This document shows positions 17,454 through 24,642 of a stretch of DNA of 64,000 nt, piece after piece. Origin of the DNA: Paenibacillus polymyxa (GTDB lineage Bacteria > Bacillota > Bacilli > Paenibacillales > Paenibacillaceae); assembly GCF_015710975.1 (NCBI RefSeq), contig NZ_CP049783.1:4445501-4509500 (forward strand). The letters are read 5' to 3'. The notes beneath the pieces were generated by a model. The model had not been told where the DNA came from, searched no databases, and worked only from the letters and a program-made list of their open reading frames with translations. The position numbers were made by a program, and so were the translations under genes. Each line of letters starts with the position of its first letter. The stretch's first letter is position 1.

Positions 17454-18131
17454 ATGAATGAAAACAAAAAAGCGGTTAAACAAACCATTCTCATTAGAAA
17501 TGATGTAGTAAGAGATCCTAACTTGAGCGTAAATGGATTTGCATTTGTATTTTACCTGAAGTATTTATATTGGAAGACAGGGAACAAGTTTGAGTTCGAA
17601 GTATTTACTACAGAAGTAAAAGATTATCTTTGTATCTCAGATAATAAAACGATAAAGACTATATTCAAAGAACTGTACAATCTGAGGTATTTACTGAAAG
17701 AAGTTGAAGAGTTAAAACAAAATAAGCCCATCTTACTTACCTTGAACAAGGATAAGTTTTTGACCTCTATCAGCAAAGAAGAGACGGAATACTTTACTCA
17801 ATTACCCATAAATGTTTTATATGCCATGAGAGATCGAAAGTTAGACAGAAAAGAAGTAAGAATATTATATTATTTAAAAAGTTATATAAATCATACGAAT
17901 AGTAAGAAGATGTATTGTTATCCGGGGATTGAAACAACCATGACTAGAGAATTGAATATGAGCAAGAACACAATTCCTAAGTATACAAAGCAACTAGAGG
18001 AAAAAGGGATACTTAGCATTGAAAAGAATGCAATACATACCAGTTACCAATATGATGATGAGGGTAAGCTATTATTCAATAAGTATAACAACCATTACTA
18101 TTTGAATTACGATAGGCTAGAAACCTTATAA
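17454..18131 (+). CDS. Winged-helix replication-initiator-like protein
   Basis: This 225-aa basic protein contains two apparent winged-helix units. The first (about residues 20-80) includes LSVNGFAFVFYLKYLYW. The second (about 110-190) includes a recognition-helix region, TMTRELNMSKNTIPKY, preceding a wing. Such tandem winged helices are typical of plasmid Rep initiators and of phage helix-turn-helix_36 replication proteins. Four 22-bp direct repeats begin eight bases after its stop codon, the arrangement expected when a Rep binds iterons at an adjacent origin. The family was not confirmed by search. Confidence 0.65.
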   Translation: MNENKKAVKQTILIRNDVVRDPNLSVNGFAFVFYLKYLYWKTGNKFEFEVFTTEVKDYLCISDNKTIKTIFKELYNLRYLLKEVEELKQNKPILLTLNKDKFLTSISKEETEYFTQLPINVLYAMRDRKLDRKEVRILYYLKSYINHTNSKKMYCYPGIETTMTRELNMSKNTIPKYTKQLEEKGILSIEKNAIHTSYQYDDEGKLLFNKYNNHYYLNYDRLETL

Positions 18132-18138
18132 ATACACC

Positions 18139-18226
18139 TAGTCCCAATTTATCCAAGAACCACTCCCAATTTATCCAACATCCACTCCCAAATAATCCAA
18201 GAACCACTCCCAAAATGTCCTGGAGA
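18139..18226. repeat. Four 22-bp iterons (putative origin)
   Basis: Direct repeats begin at 18139, 18161, 18183 and 18205. Units one to three share the core TCCCAAWWWATCCAA, and the fourth is degenerate in its second half. The exact 22-base period keeps all sites on one helical face, as in theta-replicating plasmid origins. The array lies between the Rep-like gene and about 1.2 kb of AT-rich non-coding DNA. Confidence 0.8.
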
Positions 18227-18382
18227 AATTGGGGGCTAGTAAGTTAGTAATAGATATATAGATATTAGATATGTATATACAGTATTTAGAGTATGTCTTC
18301 GCTAACGCGCATCCAACTCTCTGTCGTTGTTTTTTGTTGTGGTTAGCTTGACAATAATTTTATTAAATAAGTTGAATTATAG

Positions 18383-18409
18383 GACAGTCGATTGTGGCTG
18401 TCTTTTTTT
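18383..18409 (+). terminator. Rho-independent terminator downstream of iterons
   Basis: GACAGTC pairs with GGCTGTC (one G-T pair) around a six-base loop, followed by seven T residues. It likely closes the recombinase-rep transcript. Confidence 0.8.
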
Positions 18410-19351
18410 GTGTTCTGTTAAAATTGAAAATTTAAAAATATTAGAACAATAGATTCAAACAGTTTAATAGGGTATGTATGTGTAAGTAAAAGTTGATAAT
18501 GTATGTGCTATTAAATATATGATCATATGGATGGTTGGATCTTACTGTCGTTTGATGTTAAATTACCCCCGAGGAGATCTCAATCGCGATGAAAAAAAGT
18601 TGAATCGTAAATTGAGAGTAAATGGATGAAAAACATATATGTTATAAGGGGTTGTGGGGGATATTGGATTGGTTTTGGGGCTATTGAATCGTAAAAGTAT
18701 AGACAGTAAAAGGATAATTTGATGCAGGAGAGATAAAAATGATCAAAAAGGGCGTAGTTACAAAGTTGTAATGAGAGATAAAATATAGGAGAGATAAGGA
18801 GTTTGACGATTCAAGTTACGATTGAGATGAGTTGAAAATATGATGTAATAGTTACAAAGATGTAATAAATGAAAATGATCAGTTAAAAAAATAAACTGAG
18901 CGTGAGAGTTGAAGTGCTAGGGGCATATTTGTAAAAAATAGGTGCTCTCTGGATGTAAACTACCCCCCACTACTCTATTCTAAATGAGGTAAAACCATAG
19001 TTGTAGCGCATTTAGAAGTATCCATCAATCAAGCATTGACTAACTATATCCATACTCTACCAGTTTATAAATATGGAAATTATTTTCAAAAAACACTTGG
19101 ATTCTGATTTTAAATTTGAATTTTCAAACTCTATAACCAATAGGGGATAGCACCTACACAACACCTTAATCGAGTTGTAACGGAATTAGCGCAAGATAAG
19201 ACTCATATATACAAACTATCAATCAACTTTAATCAATCTATTATATCTATATATTCATCTCACCTCATAGCCTATATCTATATCTATATCTATAACTCAT
19301 CTCATCATTTTCCCTCAATATTTTTCCTCTATTTATCAAATTTATATACAC
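18410..19351. other. Long non-coding AT-rich region with paired short palindromes
   Basis: No convincing gene is present in these 940 bases. Two near-identical 17-mers, AGTTACAAAGTTGTAAT (18756-18772) and AGTTACAAAGATGTAAT (18850-18866), each contain a TTACA/TGTAA palindrome and lie 94 bases apart. A short CTATAT tandem run occurs near 19271-19294. With the adjacent iterons the region is a reasonable AT-rich origin or regulatory zone. Confidence 0.55.
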
Positions 19352-19375
19352 AAAAATAATGAAATGTGTTATAAT
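19352..19375 (+). promoter_or_regulatory. Operator motif within promoter of the 66-aa gene
   Basis: AAAAATAATGAAAT is followed four bases later by TATAAT (19370-19375). The motif occupies the spacer of the promoter, where a bound repressor would block polymerase. AAGGAGGTG follows just downstream. Confidence 0.65.
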
Positions 19376-19399
19376 AATATATGTAAGGAGGTGATAACA

Positions 19400-19600
19400 A
19401 TGATAGAAACAATAAGTAAAATACTTGCAACGGTTGGAGCTGCTTTAACCACAACAATATTGGCGATGAACTTCTTCCCTGATAAGGCTAGAAAAATTGC
19501 TGACACTGAAAAGGTTAAAGCTGAAACAGAAAAAATAAAGGAGGAGACAAGAAGACTTAAACTAGAAAATGACAAGCTAGAACGTGACAATCAGGCATAA
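19400..19600 (+). CDS. Small protein with one membrane segment and coiled coil (66 aa)
   Basis: The ATG is preceded by AAGGAGGTGATAAC, a near-perfect ribosome site; the upstream frame runs through the promoter and is excluded. Residues 5-25 form a hydrophobic segment (ILATVGAALTTTILAMNFF). Residues 30-66 are a highly charged heptad-repeat helix. The layout resembles small phage membrane-anchored proteins and some holin-like or superinfection proteins, but function is unknown. Confidence 0.7.
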   Translation: MIETISKILATVGAALTTTILAMNFFPDKARKIADTEKVKAETEKIKEETRRLKLENDKLERDNQA

Positions 19601-19619
19601 TACATATCCTGTCTAGGTT

Positions 19620-19644
19620 AAAGGGGTCGATTGACTCCTTTTAA
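19620..19644 (+). terminator. Probable terminator after 66-aa gene
   Basis: AAAGGGGTC pairs with GACTCCTTT (one G-T pair) with a four-base loop, then TTAAT. The stem is good but the T-tract is weak. Confidence 0.5.
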
Positions 19645-19709
19645 TCACTAGGCTACAATAACATTAAGTTTGTTATGATACGGCATCAAGTATGAAAGGA
19701 GACTTATGT

Positions 19710-19871
19710 ATGACCAACTCTAAAGCAATGTTGACGCGTACATTATCGGTCATTGTATTTATAATTGGATGTGTCTTATTAGGTATTAACAATACATCAT
19801 TACCCAGCTTTATTCCTTATGCGTTCATTTTCATAAGTGTAATTACCTTTGTAGCTTCAATGAGAAAGTAA
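19710..19871 (+). CDS. Small two-TM membrane protein (53 aa)
   Basis: Begins MTNSKAMLTRTLSVIVFIIG and has two hydrophobic helices (about 10-25 and 35-50) separated by a short polar turn. AAAGGAG lies nine bases before the ATG; an overlapping ATG four bases earlier stops after five codons. Function unknown. A strong terminator follows. Confidence 0.65.
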   Translation: MTNSKAMLTRTLSVIVFIIGCVLLGINNTSLPSFIPYAFIFISVITFVASMRK

Positions 19872-19896
19872 CTAATAGAAACTAATAGATTTATAC

Positions 19897-19928
19897 GAGC
19901 CTAGATGATTTATGTCTAGGCTCTTTTT
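19897..19928 (+). terminator. Rho-independent terminator
   Basis: GAGCCTAGA/TCTAGGCTC, a perfect nine-base stem with a nine-base loop and five T residues. It separates the small membrane-protein genes from the convergent XRE repressor gene. Confidence 0.9.
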
Positions 19929-19958
19929 GTGCTATTTAGGATCATACAAGCGATCTAC

Positions 19959-20177
19959 TTATTCGCCATCTTCATCTGATTCCTCAGCTGTAAATAACTC
20001 TTCTACGCTTATTCCTAATGCTTTAGCCACTGCAAACAAATTATTTATATTATGCTGCTCTGACTTATCGAACCGCGATATATAAGGCTGTGGAACTCCT
20101 GCATCTACTGCTAATTGAGATTGTTTTATGTCTTTCTCTTTGATTATTTCTCTTAGCTTACCTTTGTATTTGAGCAT
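19959..20177 (-). CDS. XRE-family repressor (72 aa)
   Basis: A compact Cro/C1-type helix-turn-helix protein: LREIIKEKDIKQSQLAVDAG followed by the recognition segment VPQPYISRFD, ending in an acidic tail. It is transcribed divergently from the 210-aa gene, and the intergenic region holds repeated TATACAATA-type sites that probably form its operators. AAAGGAGAT precedes the ATG. Confidence 0.85.
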   Translation of the reverse strand: MLKYKGKLREIIKEKDIKQSQLAVDAGVPQPYISRFDKSEQHNINNLFAVAKALGISVEELFTAEESDEDGE

Positions 20178-20208
20178 TATAATATCTCCTTTAACGTGGT
20201 TATTATAG

Positions 20209-20270
20209 TATACAATATTGAATAAATTATTGATATACTATTGACTAATGAATATACAATACTGTATAAT
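20209..20270 (+). promoter_or_regulatory. Rightward promoter overlapped by repeated operators
   Basis: TATACAATATTG (20209-20220) and TATACAATACTG (20253-20264) are near-identical direct copies, and TTATTGATATA (20228-20238) is a related inverted copy between them. The second copy sits in the spacer of a promoter with TTGACT (20241-20246), an 18-base spacer and TATAAT (20265-20270). The divergent XRE repressor probably binds here. Confidence 0.7.
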
Positions 20271-20308
20271 GAAGATATCAAAAGGAACACAAAAGGAGAC
20301 GATACATA

Positions 20309-20941
20309 ATGATAAACATAACCGATAAATGTATTAACCGTGATGGATACCAAATGATTTATGTGAATACTGATTCTCAGCAGGGCGAATTGTCAAACAA
20401 TGAATGGCAAAGAGACATCAACAAACATTTATCAACGTATCAATCAATTAAGGACAAAGAAGAAATTTCTTATAATGATTTATTAGACTTATCAATAGAA
20501 GGTATATCGTTTTGGATAAAAGTGATGAATACAGACTGCTACAACACTAGCAACGTACTAATTGAATTAACATTACAATATGTCAATAAAGAAGTCACTT
20601 ATTACATTTCAAGAGAGACATATTACAAAATAATTAATCAAAGCGACGAAAAGACAAAGGTATTAGAAAACACTAAAGCAACAATCACAGCTTTCAATAG
20701 TATGGGATTTCCTTATGAAATGCAGACAACTATAAGGGAAACAAAAGAAGAAAATAATAAATTAATCGTTATCCATAAACCTAAACGTTCAAGAACATTA
20801 TACAAGCATACCTATGAAAAAGATTCCGAATTGAGAATTTACGACGGTTGGATTGACACAGGAATAAATGATATGGGTGAATATGTTAGTTATCAAAGTA
20901 CAACTACTTCTATTAAAAAAGAGCCTATATTAATTTTCTAA
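20309..20941 (+). CDS. Hypothetical protein (210 aa)
   Basis: An AAAGGAG site precedes the ATG. The protein is soluble and mixed alpha/beta, with one cysteine near the N-terminus and another near residue 79, and no recognised motif. It is the first gene behind the promoter facing the XRE repressor, so it is probably an early or lysogeny-controlled gene. No function is proposed. Confidence 0.8.
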   Translation: MINITDKCINRDGYQMIYVNTDSQQGELSNNEWQRDINKHLSTYQSIKDKEEISYNDLLDLSIEGISFWIKVMNTDCYNTSNVLIELTLQYVNKEVTYYISRETYYKIINQSDEKTKVLENTKATITAFNSMGFPYEMQTTIRETKEENNKLIVIHKPKRSRTLYKHTYEKDSELRIYDGWIDTGINDMGEYVSYQSTTTSIKKEPILIF

Positions 20942-20966
20942 GTAACCAAAAAGGAGGAGTATACAC

Positions 20967-21116
20967 ATGAAGCACATAAGAGTAGTCAAACAAAACGGTT
21001 CAACAATCATACATACACTAGGTACTGATATGGATATTCTTGAACTATCTACAGCTTTCCAAATGGATAGGGTAGATTATCACGGCAAGTATGTCTACAT
21101 TCACCTGAAAGGATGA
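20967..21116 (+). CDS. Small hypothetical protein (49 aa)
   Basis: AAGGAGGAG lies upstream of the ATG. Begins MKHIRVVKQNGSTIIHTLG and ends HGKYVYIHLKG, a beta-rich pattern. It follows the 210-aa gene by 25 bases and is probably cotranscribed. Confidence 0.65.
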   Translation: MKHIRVVKQNGSTIIHTLGTDMDILELSTAFQMDRVDYHGKYVYIHLKG

Positions 21117-21121
21117 ATATT

Positions 21122-21208
21122 ATGAACTCGTGGAAGATTAAAGACAAGGTAACTATTCTAACTAGCATATTGTTTTGGCTAATTGTGATAATAAAGATTA
21201 AATACTAA
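21122..21208 (+). CDS. Possible 28-aa membrane peptide
   Basis: MNSWKIKDKVTILTSILFWL and a few more hydrophobic residues form a single membrane helix with a basic end. The ribosome site (AAAGGATG) is weak and overlaps the previous stop. It resembles phage micropeptides but may be spurious. Confidence 0.35.
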   Translation: MNSWKIKDKVTILTSILFWLIVIIKIKY

Positions 21209-21226
21209 CACATGAATATAATGAAA

Positions 21227-21242
21227 TGTTCCACGTGAAACA
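21227..21242. other. parS: parS-type centromere site
   Basis: TGTTCCACGTGAAACA matches the Bacillus Spo0J/ParB consensus TGTTNCACGTGAAACA at every defined base and is a near-perfect palindrome. It lies in a gene-free gap next to a copy of the dispersed phage operator, a few kilobases from the Rep-like gene and iterons. No ParA or ParB gene is seen in the window, so host Spo0J would be the binding partner. Confidence 0.8.
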
Positions 21243-21324
21243 AAAGGTAATAAATACCACTTGCACATTACAAAACATAACCAAACCGTCCAATAGGGAT
21301 ATATTTTATATTGCCTAAATAAAT

Positions 21325-21369
21325 AAATATAATGAAATAATGTACATAGAGTATGAAGTATGATATAAT
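21325..21369 (+). promoter_or_regulatory. Promoter with upstream operator motif
   Basis: AAATATAATGAAAT (21325-21338) ends two bases before TGTACA (21341-21346). A 17-base spacer and TATAAT (21364-21369) complete the promoter of the 49-aa basic gene. A second motif copy, GAATATAATGAAATG, lies at 21214-21228. Confidence 0.7.
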
Positions 21370-21399
21370 TATATAAGTAAGGGAGGGAGGTGAAACTAC

Positions 21400-21549
21400 T
21401 TGGACAACTGGCAGAAAACAGCAGTCATCATATCCATTCTAACTTTCTTACGACTTGTGTATAAGGACATTACCGAATACATAGCATCAAGAAAGAAGAA
21501 ACGGAAAAAGAAAAAAGCACCCACGTCTCGCAACAGACGTAAGCGCTAA
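21400..21549 (+). CDS. Small membrane peptide with highly basic tail (49 aa)
   Basis: A TTG start behind GGGAGGTGA. The product has one hydrophobic segment (WQKTAVIISILTFLRLVY) and a tail of about ten consecutive or nearly consecutive Lys/Arg residues. This topology resembles type I toxin peptides of SPbeta-like prophages (the BsrG/YonT class), but there is no homology I can claim and an antisense RNA was not identified. A nucleic-acid-binding membrane tether is an alternative. Confidence 0.55.
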   Translation: MDNWQKTAVIISILTFLRLVYKDITEYIASRKKKRKKKKAPTSRNRRKR

Positions 21550-21578
21550 ACCAAGTCGCTAAACTTGAAGACAATCCA

Positions 21579-21601
21579 AGGACGGAAACTAACACCGTCC
21601 T
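21579..21601 (+). terminator. Hairpin after 49-aa basic peptide gene
   Basis: AGGACGG/CCGTCCT, seven perfect base pairs with a nine-base loop. The downstream sequence is not T-rich, so termination is uncertain. Confidence 0.45.
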
Positions 21602-21673
21602 ACTCTTATCCCTTACATTTTATTATAATGTGTTGCCTATAGTCAATAAACAAAAGAAGGAGGACAATAAAAT

Positions 21674-21832
21674 ATGAAATCTGAAGCAGCCACAAGGCTA
21701 TCTATTGCTATTCTCATGTTTGTGCTTGCGTCATTCATGCCTAATTGGTGGTCAATAAGCATTGTTTCATTTGTGGGATTGTATTCACTTACTACAGGAT
21801 TGATTAAGTTAAGAAAGGTTGATAAGCCATAA
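21674..21832 (+). CDS. Small two-TM membrane protein (52 aa)
   Basis: AAGGAGGAC precedes the ATG. Two hydrophobic segments, ATRLSIAILMFVLASF and SIVSFVGLYSLTTGLI, flank a NWW turn; the C-terminus is basic. The stop codon overlaps the proposed ATA start of the helicase gene in an ATAA arrangement, which would couple the two. Function unknown. Confidence 0.7.
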   Translation: MKSEAATRLSIAILMFVLASFMPNWWSISIVSFVGLYSLTTGLIKLRKVDKP

Positions 21833-23055
21833 CAAAGATTAAAGTTGTTGATTCAATTATGGGTTCAGGGAAAACGACATCAGCAATTCAAATGATGAAT
21901 AAAATTGATGATGACAAATATATCTATATCACTCCATACTTAGATGAAATAGCAAGAATCAAAAATACTTGTACGCAGCGTAAATTTTATGAACCAAAGG
22001 TATTCACAATGGACGGAGAGATATTTTTTAAATTGGATTCCCTACACAAATTACTATCAGAAGGTAAAAATATAGCCACAACACATGCATTATTTAAAAT
22101 GGCTACAGAGGAAACTAGAGAATTGATTTACAACGAGGGTTACACATTAATTCTTGACGAAGCATTGGAAGTAATTAAAGAGTTAAAGGTTTCTCCAGAT
22201 GATACAAAGATGCTACTAAAAGAATGGATGAAGCAAGATGAAAATGGATTAATACAGTGGGATACCAAAAAAGAGTCATTACAGGGTGTATACAATGGGA
22301 AATTCCAAACAGTGAGAAGATATGCGTTAAACAATAATCTAATAATGCATAATGGAGTCATATTGTTGTGGAATTTCCCACCAGACATATTTAAGTTATT
22401 CAAAGAATCATACATACTAACATATTTATTTAGCGCTCAGTTACAAAAATACTATTTTGATATTCATGGTATTGAGTATGAATACTATAATGTGAAAGTT
22501 GAAAACGATCTGTATATGTTTTCTCAAGAGATCAACAATGATGATACAAAAATCAAAGAAGCAATCAAAAGGAATATGTTCATTTACGAAGGCACTTTAA
22601 ATAAAATAGGCGATGAACACTATTCTTTGTCTAAATCATGGTATAGCAAAAAGACGCACCTACATAAACAATTGAAAAATAATACATTAAACTACTTCAA
22701 CAATATCATGCAATCTAAGTCTAATGATAATATGTGGACAACTTTTAAAGATTATAAATCAAAGATAAGTGGAAAAGGATATACAAAGGGCTATGTCTCA
22801 GTAACAGAGAGAAGTACAAATAAATACTGTCATAAAAAGGTTTTGGCTTATGCAGTCAATAGATTTGCAAGTCCACTAATAGAAAGCTATTTCCATACTA
22901 AGAATATTAAAATCAATCAAGAACTATTTGCGTTATCTGAATTGGTACAGTGGATATGGAGAAGTGCGATTAGGAACAATGAAGAAATTAATTTATATAT
23001 TCCTTCACAAAGAATGAGAAGTTTATTGAATCAATGGCTTGATGATGAGATATGA
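21829..23055 (+). CDS. P-loop SF2-like helicase with apparent ATA start
   Basis: The first ATG in frame (21859) would start the protein directly at the Walker A glycine loop. Extending to an ATA at 21829 adds TKIKVVDSI, the hydrophobic strand that always precedes this loop, and overlaps the previous stop (ATAA). The 408-aa product then has Walker A MGSGKTT (Lys15), a Walker B DEAL box (LILDEAL, about residue 105), and a C-terminal QWIWRSAIR, like helicase motif VI with its arginine finger. It is probably a DNA helicase or translocase used in phage replication. The non-standard start needs N-terminal confirmation. Confidence 0.75.
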   Translation: MTKIKVVDSIMGSGKTTSAIQMMNKIDDDKYIYITPYLDEIARIKNTCTQRKFYEPKVFTMDGEIFFKLDSLHKLLSEGKNIATTHALFKMATEETRELIYNEGYTLILDEALEVIKELKVSPDDTKMLLKEWMKQDENGLIQWDTKKESLQGVYNGKFQTVRRYALNNNLIMHNGVILLWNFPPDIFKLFKESYILTYLFSAQLQKYYFDIHGIEYEYYNVKVENDLYMFSQEINNDDTKIKEAIKRNMFIYEGTLNKIGDEHYSLSKSWYSKKTHLHKQLKNNTLNYFNNIMQSKSNDNMWTTFKDYKSKISGKGYTKGYVSVTERSTNKYCHKKVLAYAVNRFASPLIESYFHTKNIKINQELFALSELVQWIWRSAIRNNEEINLYIPSQRMRSLLNQWLDDEI

Positions 23056-23172
23056 GTATTACCTCAAAAGTAATAAACGATAAAAATAATACATATAAAC
23101 ACTGGATTTTTTTAGCGTAAGTGTTAGAAGCAAAGGTATATAATTATATAATATAAGATAGATAATTAATAA

Positions 23173-23239
23173 GGGAAACTCAGTGGCAATAAAACTATTC
23201 CGCTACGCTACATAGTAGTATTGCTTGTCACCGTTTCCC
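23173..23239 (+). ncRNA. Long stacked hairpin in non-coding gap
   Basis: Three successive pairings are nested: GGGAAAC (23173-23179) with GTTTCCC (23233-23239), GTG with CAC, and GCAATA (23186-23191) with TATTGC (23219-23224). A second small hairpin, TTGCT/AGCAA, follows at 23243-23255. The 260-base gap has no gene. It could be a processed RNA, a leader of the split nuclease gene, or an origin-like structure. Confidence 0.45.
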
Positions 23240-23314
23240 CTCTTGCTTTCAGCAATTCACCCCTTTGCTCCTATTTTTGATTTTTAATAGCAAATAAGAG
23301 AGGAAAATATAATT

Positions 23315-24336
23315 TTGAAGTATTCTGAAAATGATGCATATATTAAAGCAAAACGTAAACTATTTCATCTGATTAAAAATAATAACTTAATTATTGTTGA
23401 TCAAAATGATAAACAATATAACTTCACACTCACAAATAAAAAAGATGAATTTTTAAATCTTGAATATCCTACTAGTTATAAGTCAAAGAAAGCTATTGGG
23501 TTAAATAATTATTATCCATGTTTATTAAAATTGATTAAGGATTATGAAATAGATATGCCATCAAAATCTTGCAACAAAGAAGCATTTACAGGTTATAATG
23601 AAACTGTACCATGTTTAAAGTGTGTAAAATCAAACCTTACAAAATCAAATATCATTTTTGATTATCATAGTAAACATAAAAATTTTTTAGTTTTGTTCCT
23701 GATATATCTTATGGTTTTGAAGGAGAACATAAAGTATGGATTGAGATATTACACAAGCATAAATGTACACCACAGAAAAGAAGTTTGGCTAAAATGCTTG
23801 GTATCAAGATAATAGAAATAAGTTCATATGATATTTTAAAATTAGAGGGTACTGTTAAATACATAGATGGTCAATTAATCACTGAAATGAGCAAAGATGA
23901 ATATCAAGAATTTTCAAGTCGTGAAGTAAATAGCAATTTAAAAGAAGAAAGAAAAAATAAAAATGTCAATAAAAAATTAACTGGGAAAATTAAAAAAATG
24001 AGCAGAAAAACATTTGTAGAATTATGTTTCAAAGAATTCAAAGAAGAGATAGATAAAATGAACAATAAACTGAATTCAGAAGGCTGCTATGTAAAAAGAA
24101 AAATAGATAATTACTTTTTGGAAAAAATCAAAGAAATAGACCAACTTAACAATTGCGAATCAGAGTTTGAACTGTATATTGATTATTTTTATAGAAGTTT
24201 GGGTTATAGCATTATCACACCTTCAACCTATAATATATCATTTTTGAAAGCTTCAAATATAGATTATAAAGAAGAGGATAAAATAATCATAAGCAGAGAA
24301 TTAAAAGATAAATTGTACATAGCACATAAAAGATAA
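23315..24336 (+). CDS. CoiA-like nuclease split by a -1 frame change
   Basis: The zero frame starts at a TTG (23315) behind GAGAGG and encodes 165 residues to a stop at 23810. At 23683-23689 it crosses T TTT TTA in the correct phase for -1 slippage. The -1 frame from there reads SFVPDISYGFEGEHKVWIE and continues without interruption to 24336, including LAKMLGIKIIEIS. The joined product, about 340 aa, has a PD-(D/E)xK-type core (PDIS...VWIEI) preceded by a zinc-type CLKC, like CoiA-family nucleases. Either ribosomes shift here on purpose, making short and long products, or the gene is broken or misread in a run of six T residues. The C-terminal ORF alone, from ATG 23785, lacks the catalytic core. 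Confidence 0.6.
23683..23689 (+). promoter_or_regulatory. Candidate -1 ribosomal slippery heptamer
   Basis: T TTT TTA, followed by G, in phase with the upstream frame (codons AAT TTT TTA). This is the same heptamer class used by retroviral gag-pol frameshifting. Homology to nuclease motifs switches frame at this point. No pseudoknot was worked out downstream. Confidence 0.5.
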
Positions 24337-24408
24337 GCATATTTTTTCATCTAACCATCTATTCATCTGATAGGTGGTTTATTTGTCGTTTATTCAAATT
24401 ATATAATT

Positions 24409-24454
24409 AAATATAATGAAATGTATTGTATATAAAATAAAAACATGCTATAAT
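24409..24454 (+). promoter_or_regulatory. Promoter with upstream operator motif
   Basis: AAATATAATGAAAT (24409-24422), then TTGTAT (24426-24431), a 17-base spacer and TATAAT (24449-24454). It would drive the 31-aa gene and the large methyltransferase gene. Confidence 0.75.
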
Positions 24455-24493
24455 AAATATATAAAGAACATGAGATTACGAGGTGAAAACACA

Positions 24494-24589
24494 ATGAGTC
24501 AATCTAAATTAGCAGTTTTAAAAAGTCAATGGCAGCGCCTGCAAGCATTAAAAAGTAAAACAGTATACGGTCACTTAGTATTGAGATAA
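24494..24589 (+). CDS. Small basic peptide (31 aa)
   Basis: Reads MSQSKLAVLKSQWQRLQALK and ten more residues, a single amphipathic basic helix. GAGGTG lies eight bases before the ATG. It is the first reading frame behind a clear promoter and precedes the methyltransferase gene, so it may be a leader peptide. Confidence 0.5.
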   Translation: MSQSKLAVLKSQWQRLQALKSKTVYGHLVLR

Positions 24590-24642
24590 AATGAAAAAGA
24601 AACATATAAATAAAAATAATGATAATAAAGGTGGTAATGATT

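Noticed and set aside
18139..18226. CRISPR array
   Set aside because: The repeats are head-to-tail without spacers and lack cas genes; they fit iterons.
19271..19294. CTATAT tandem run as a regulatory repeat
   Set aside because: Short low-complexity run in AT-rich DNA with no promoter or gene context.
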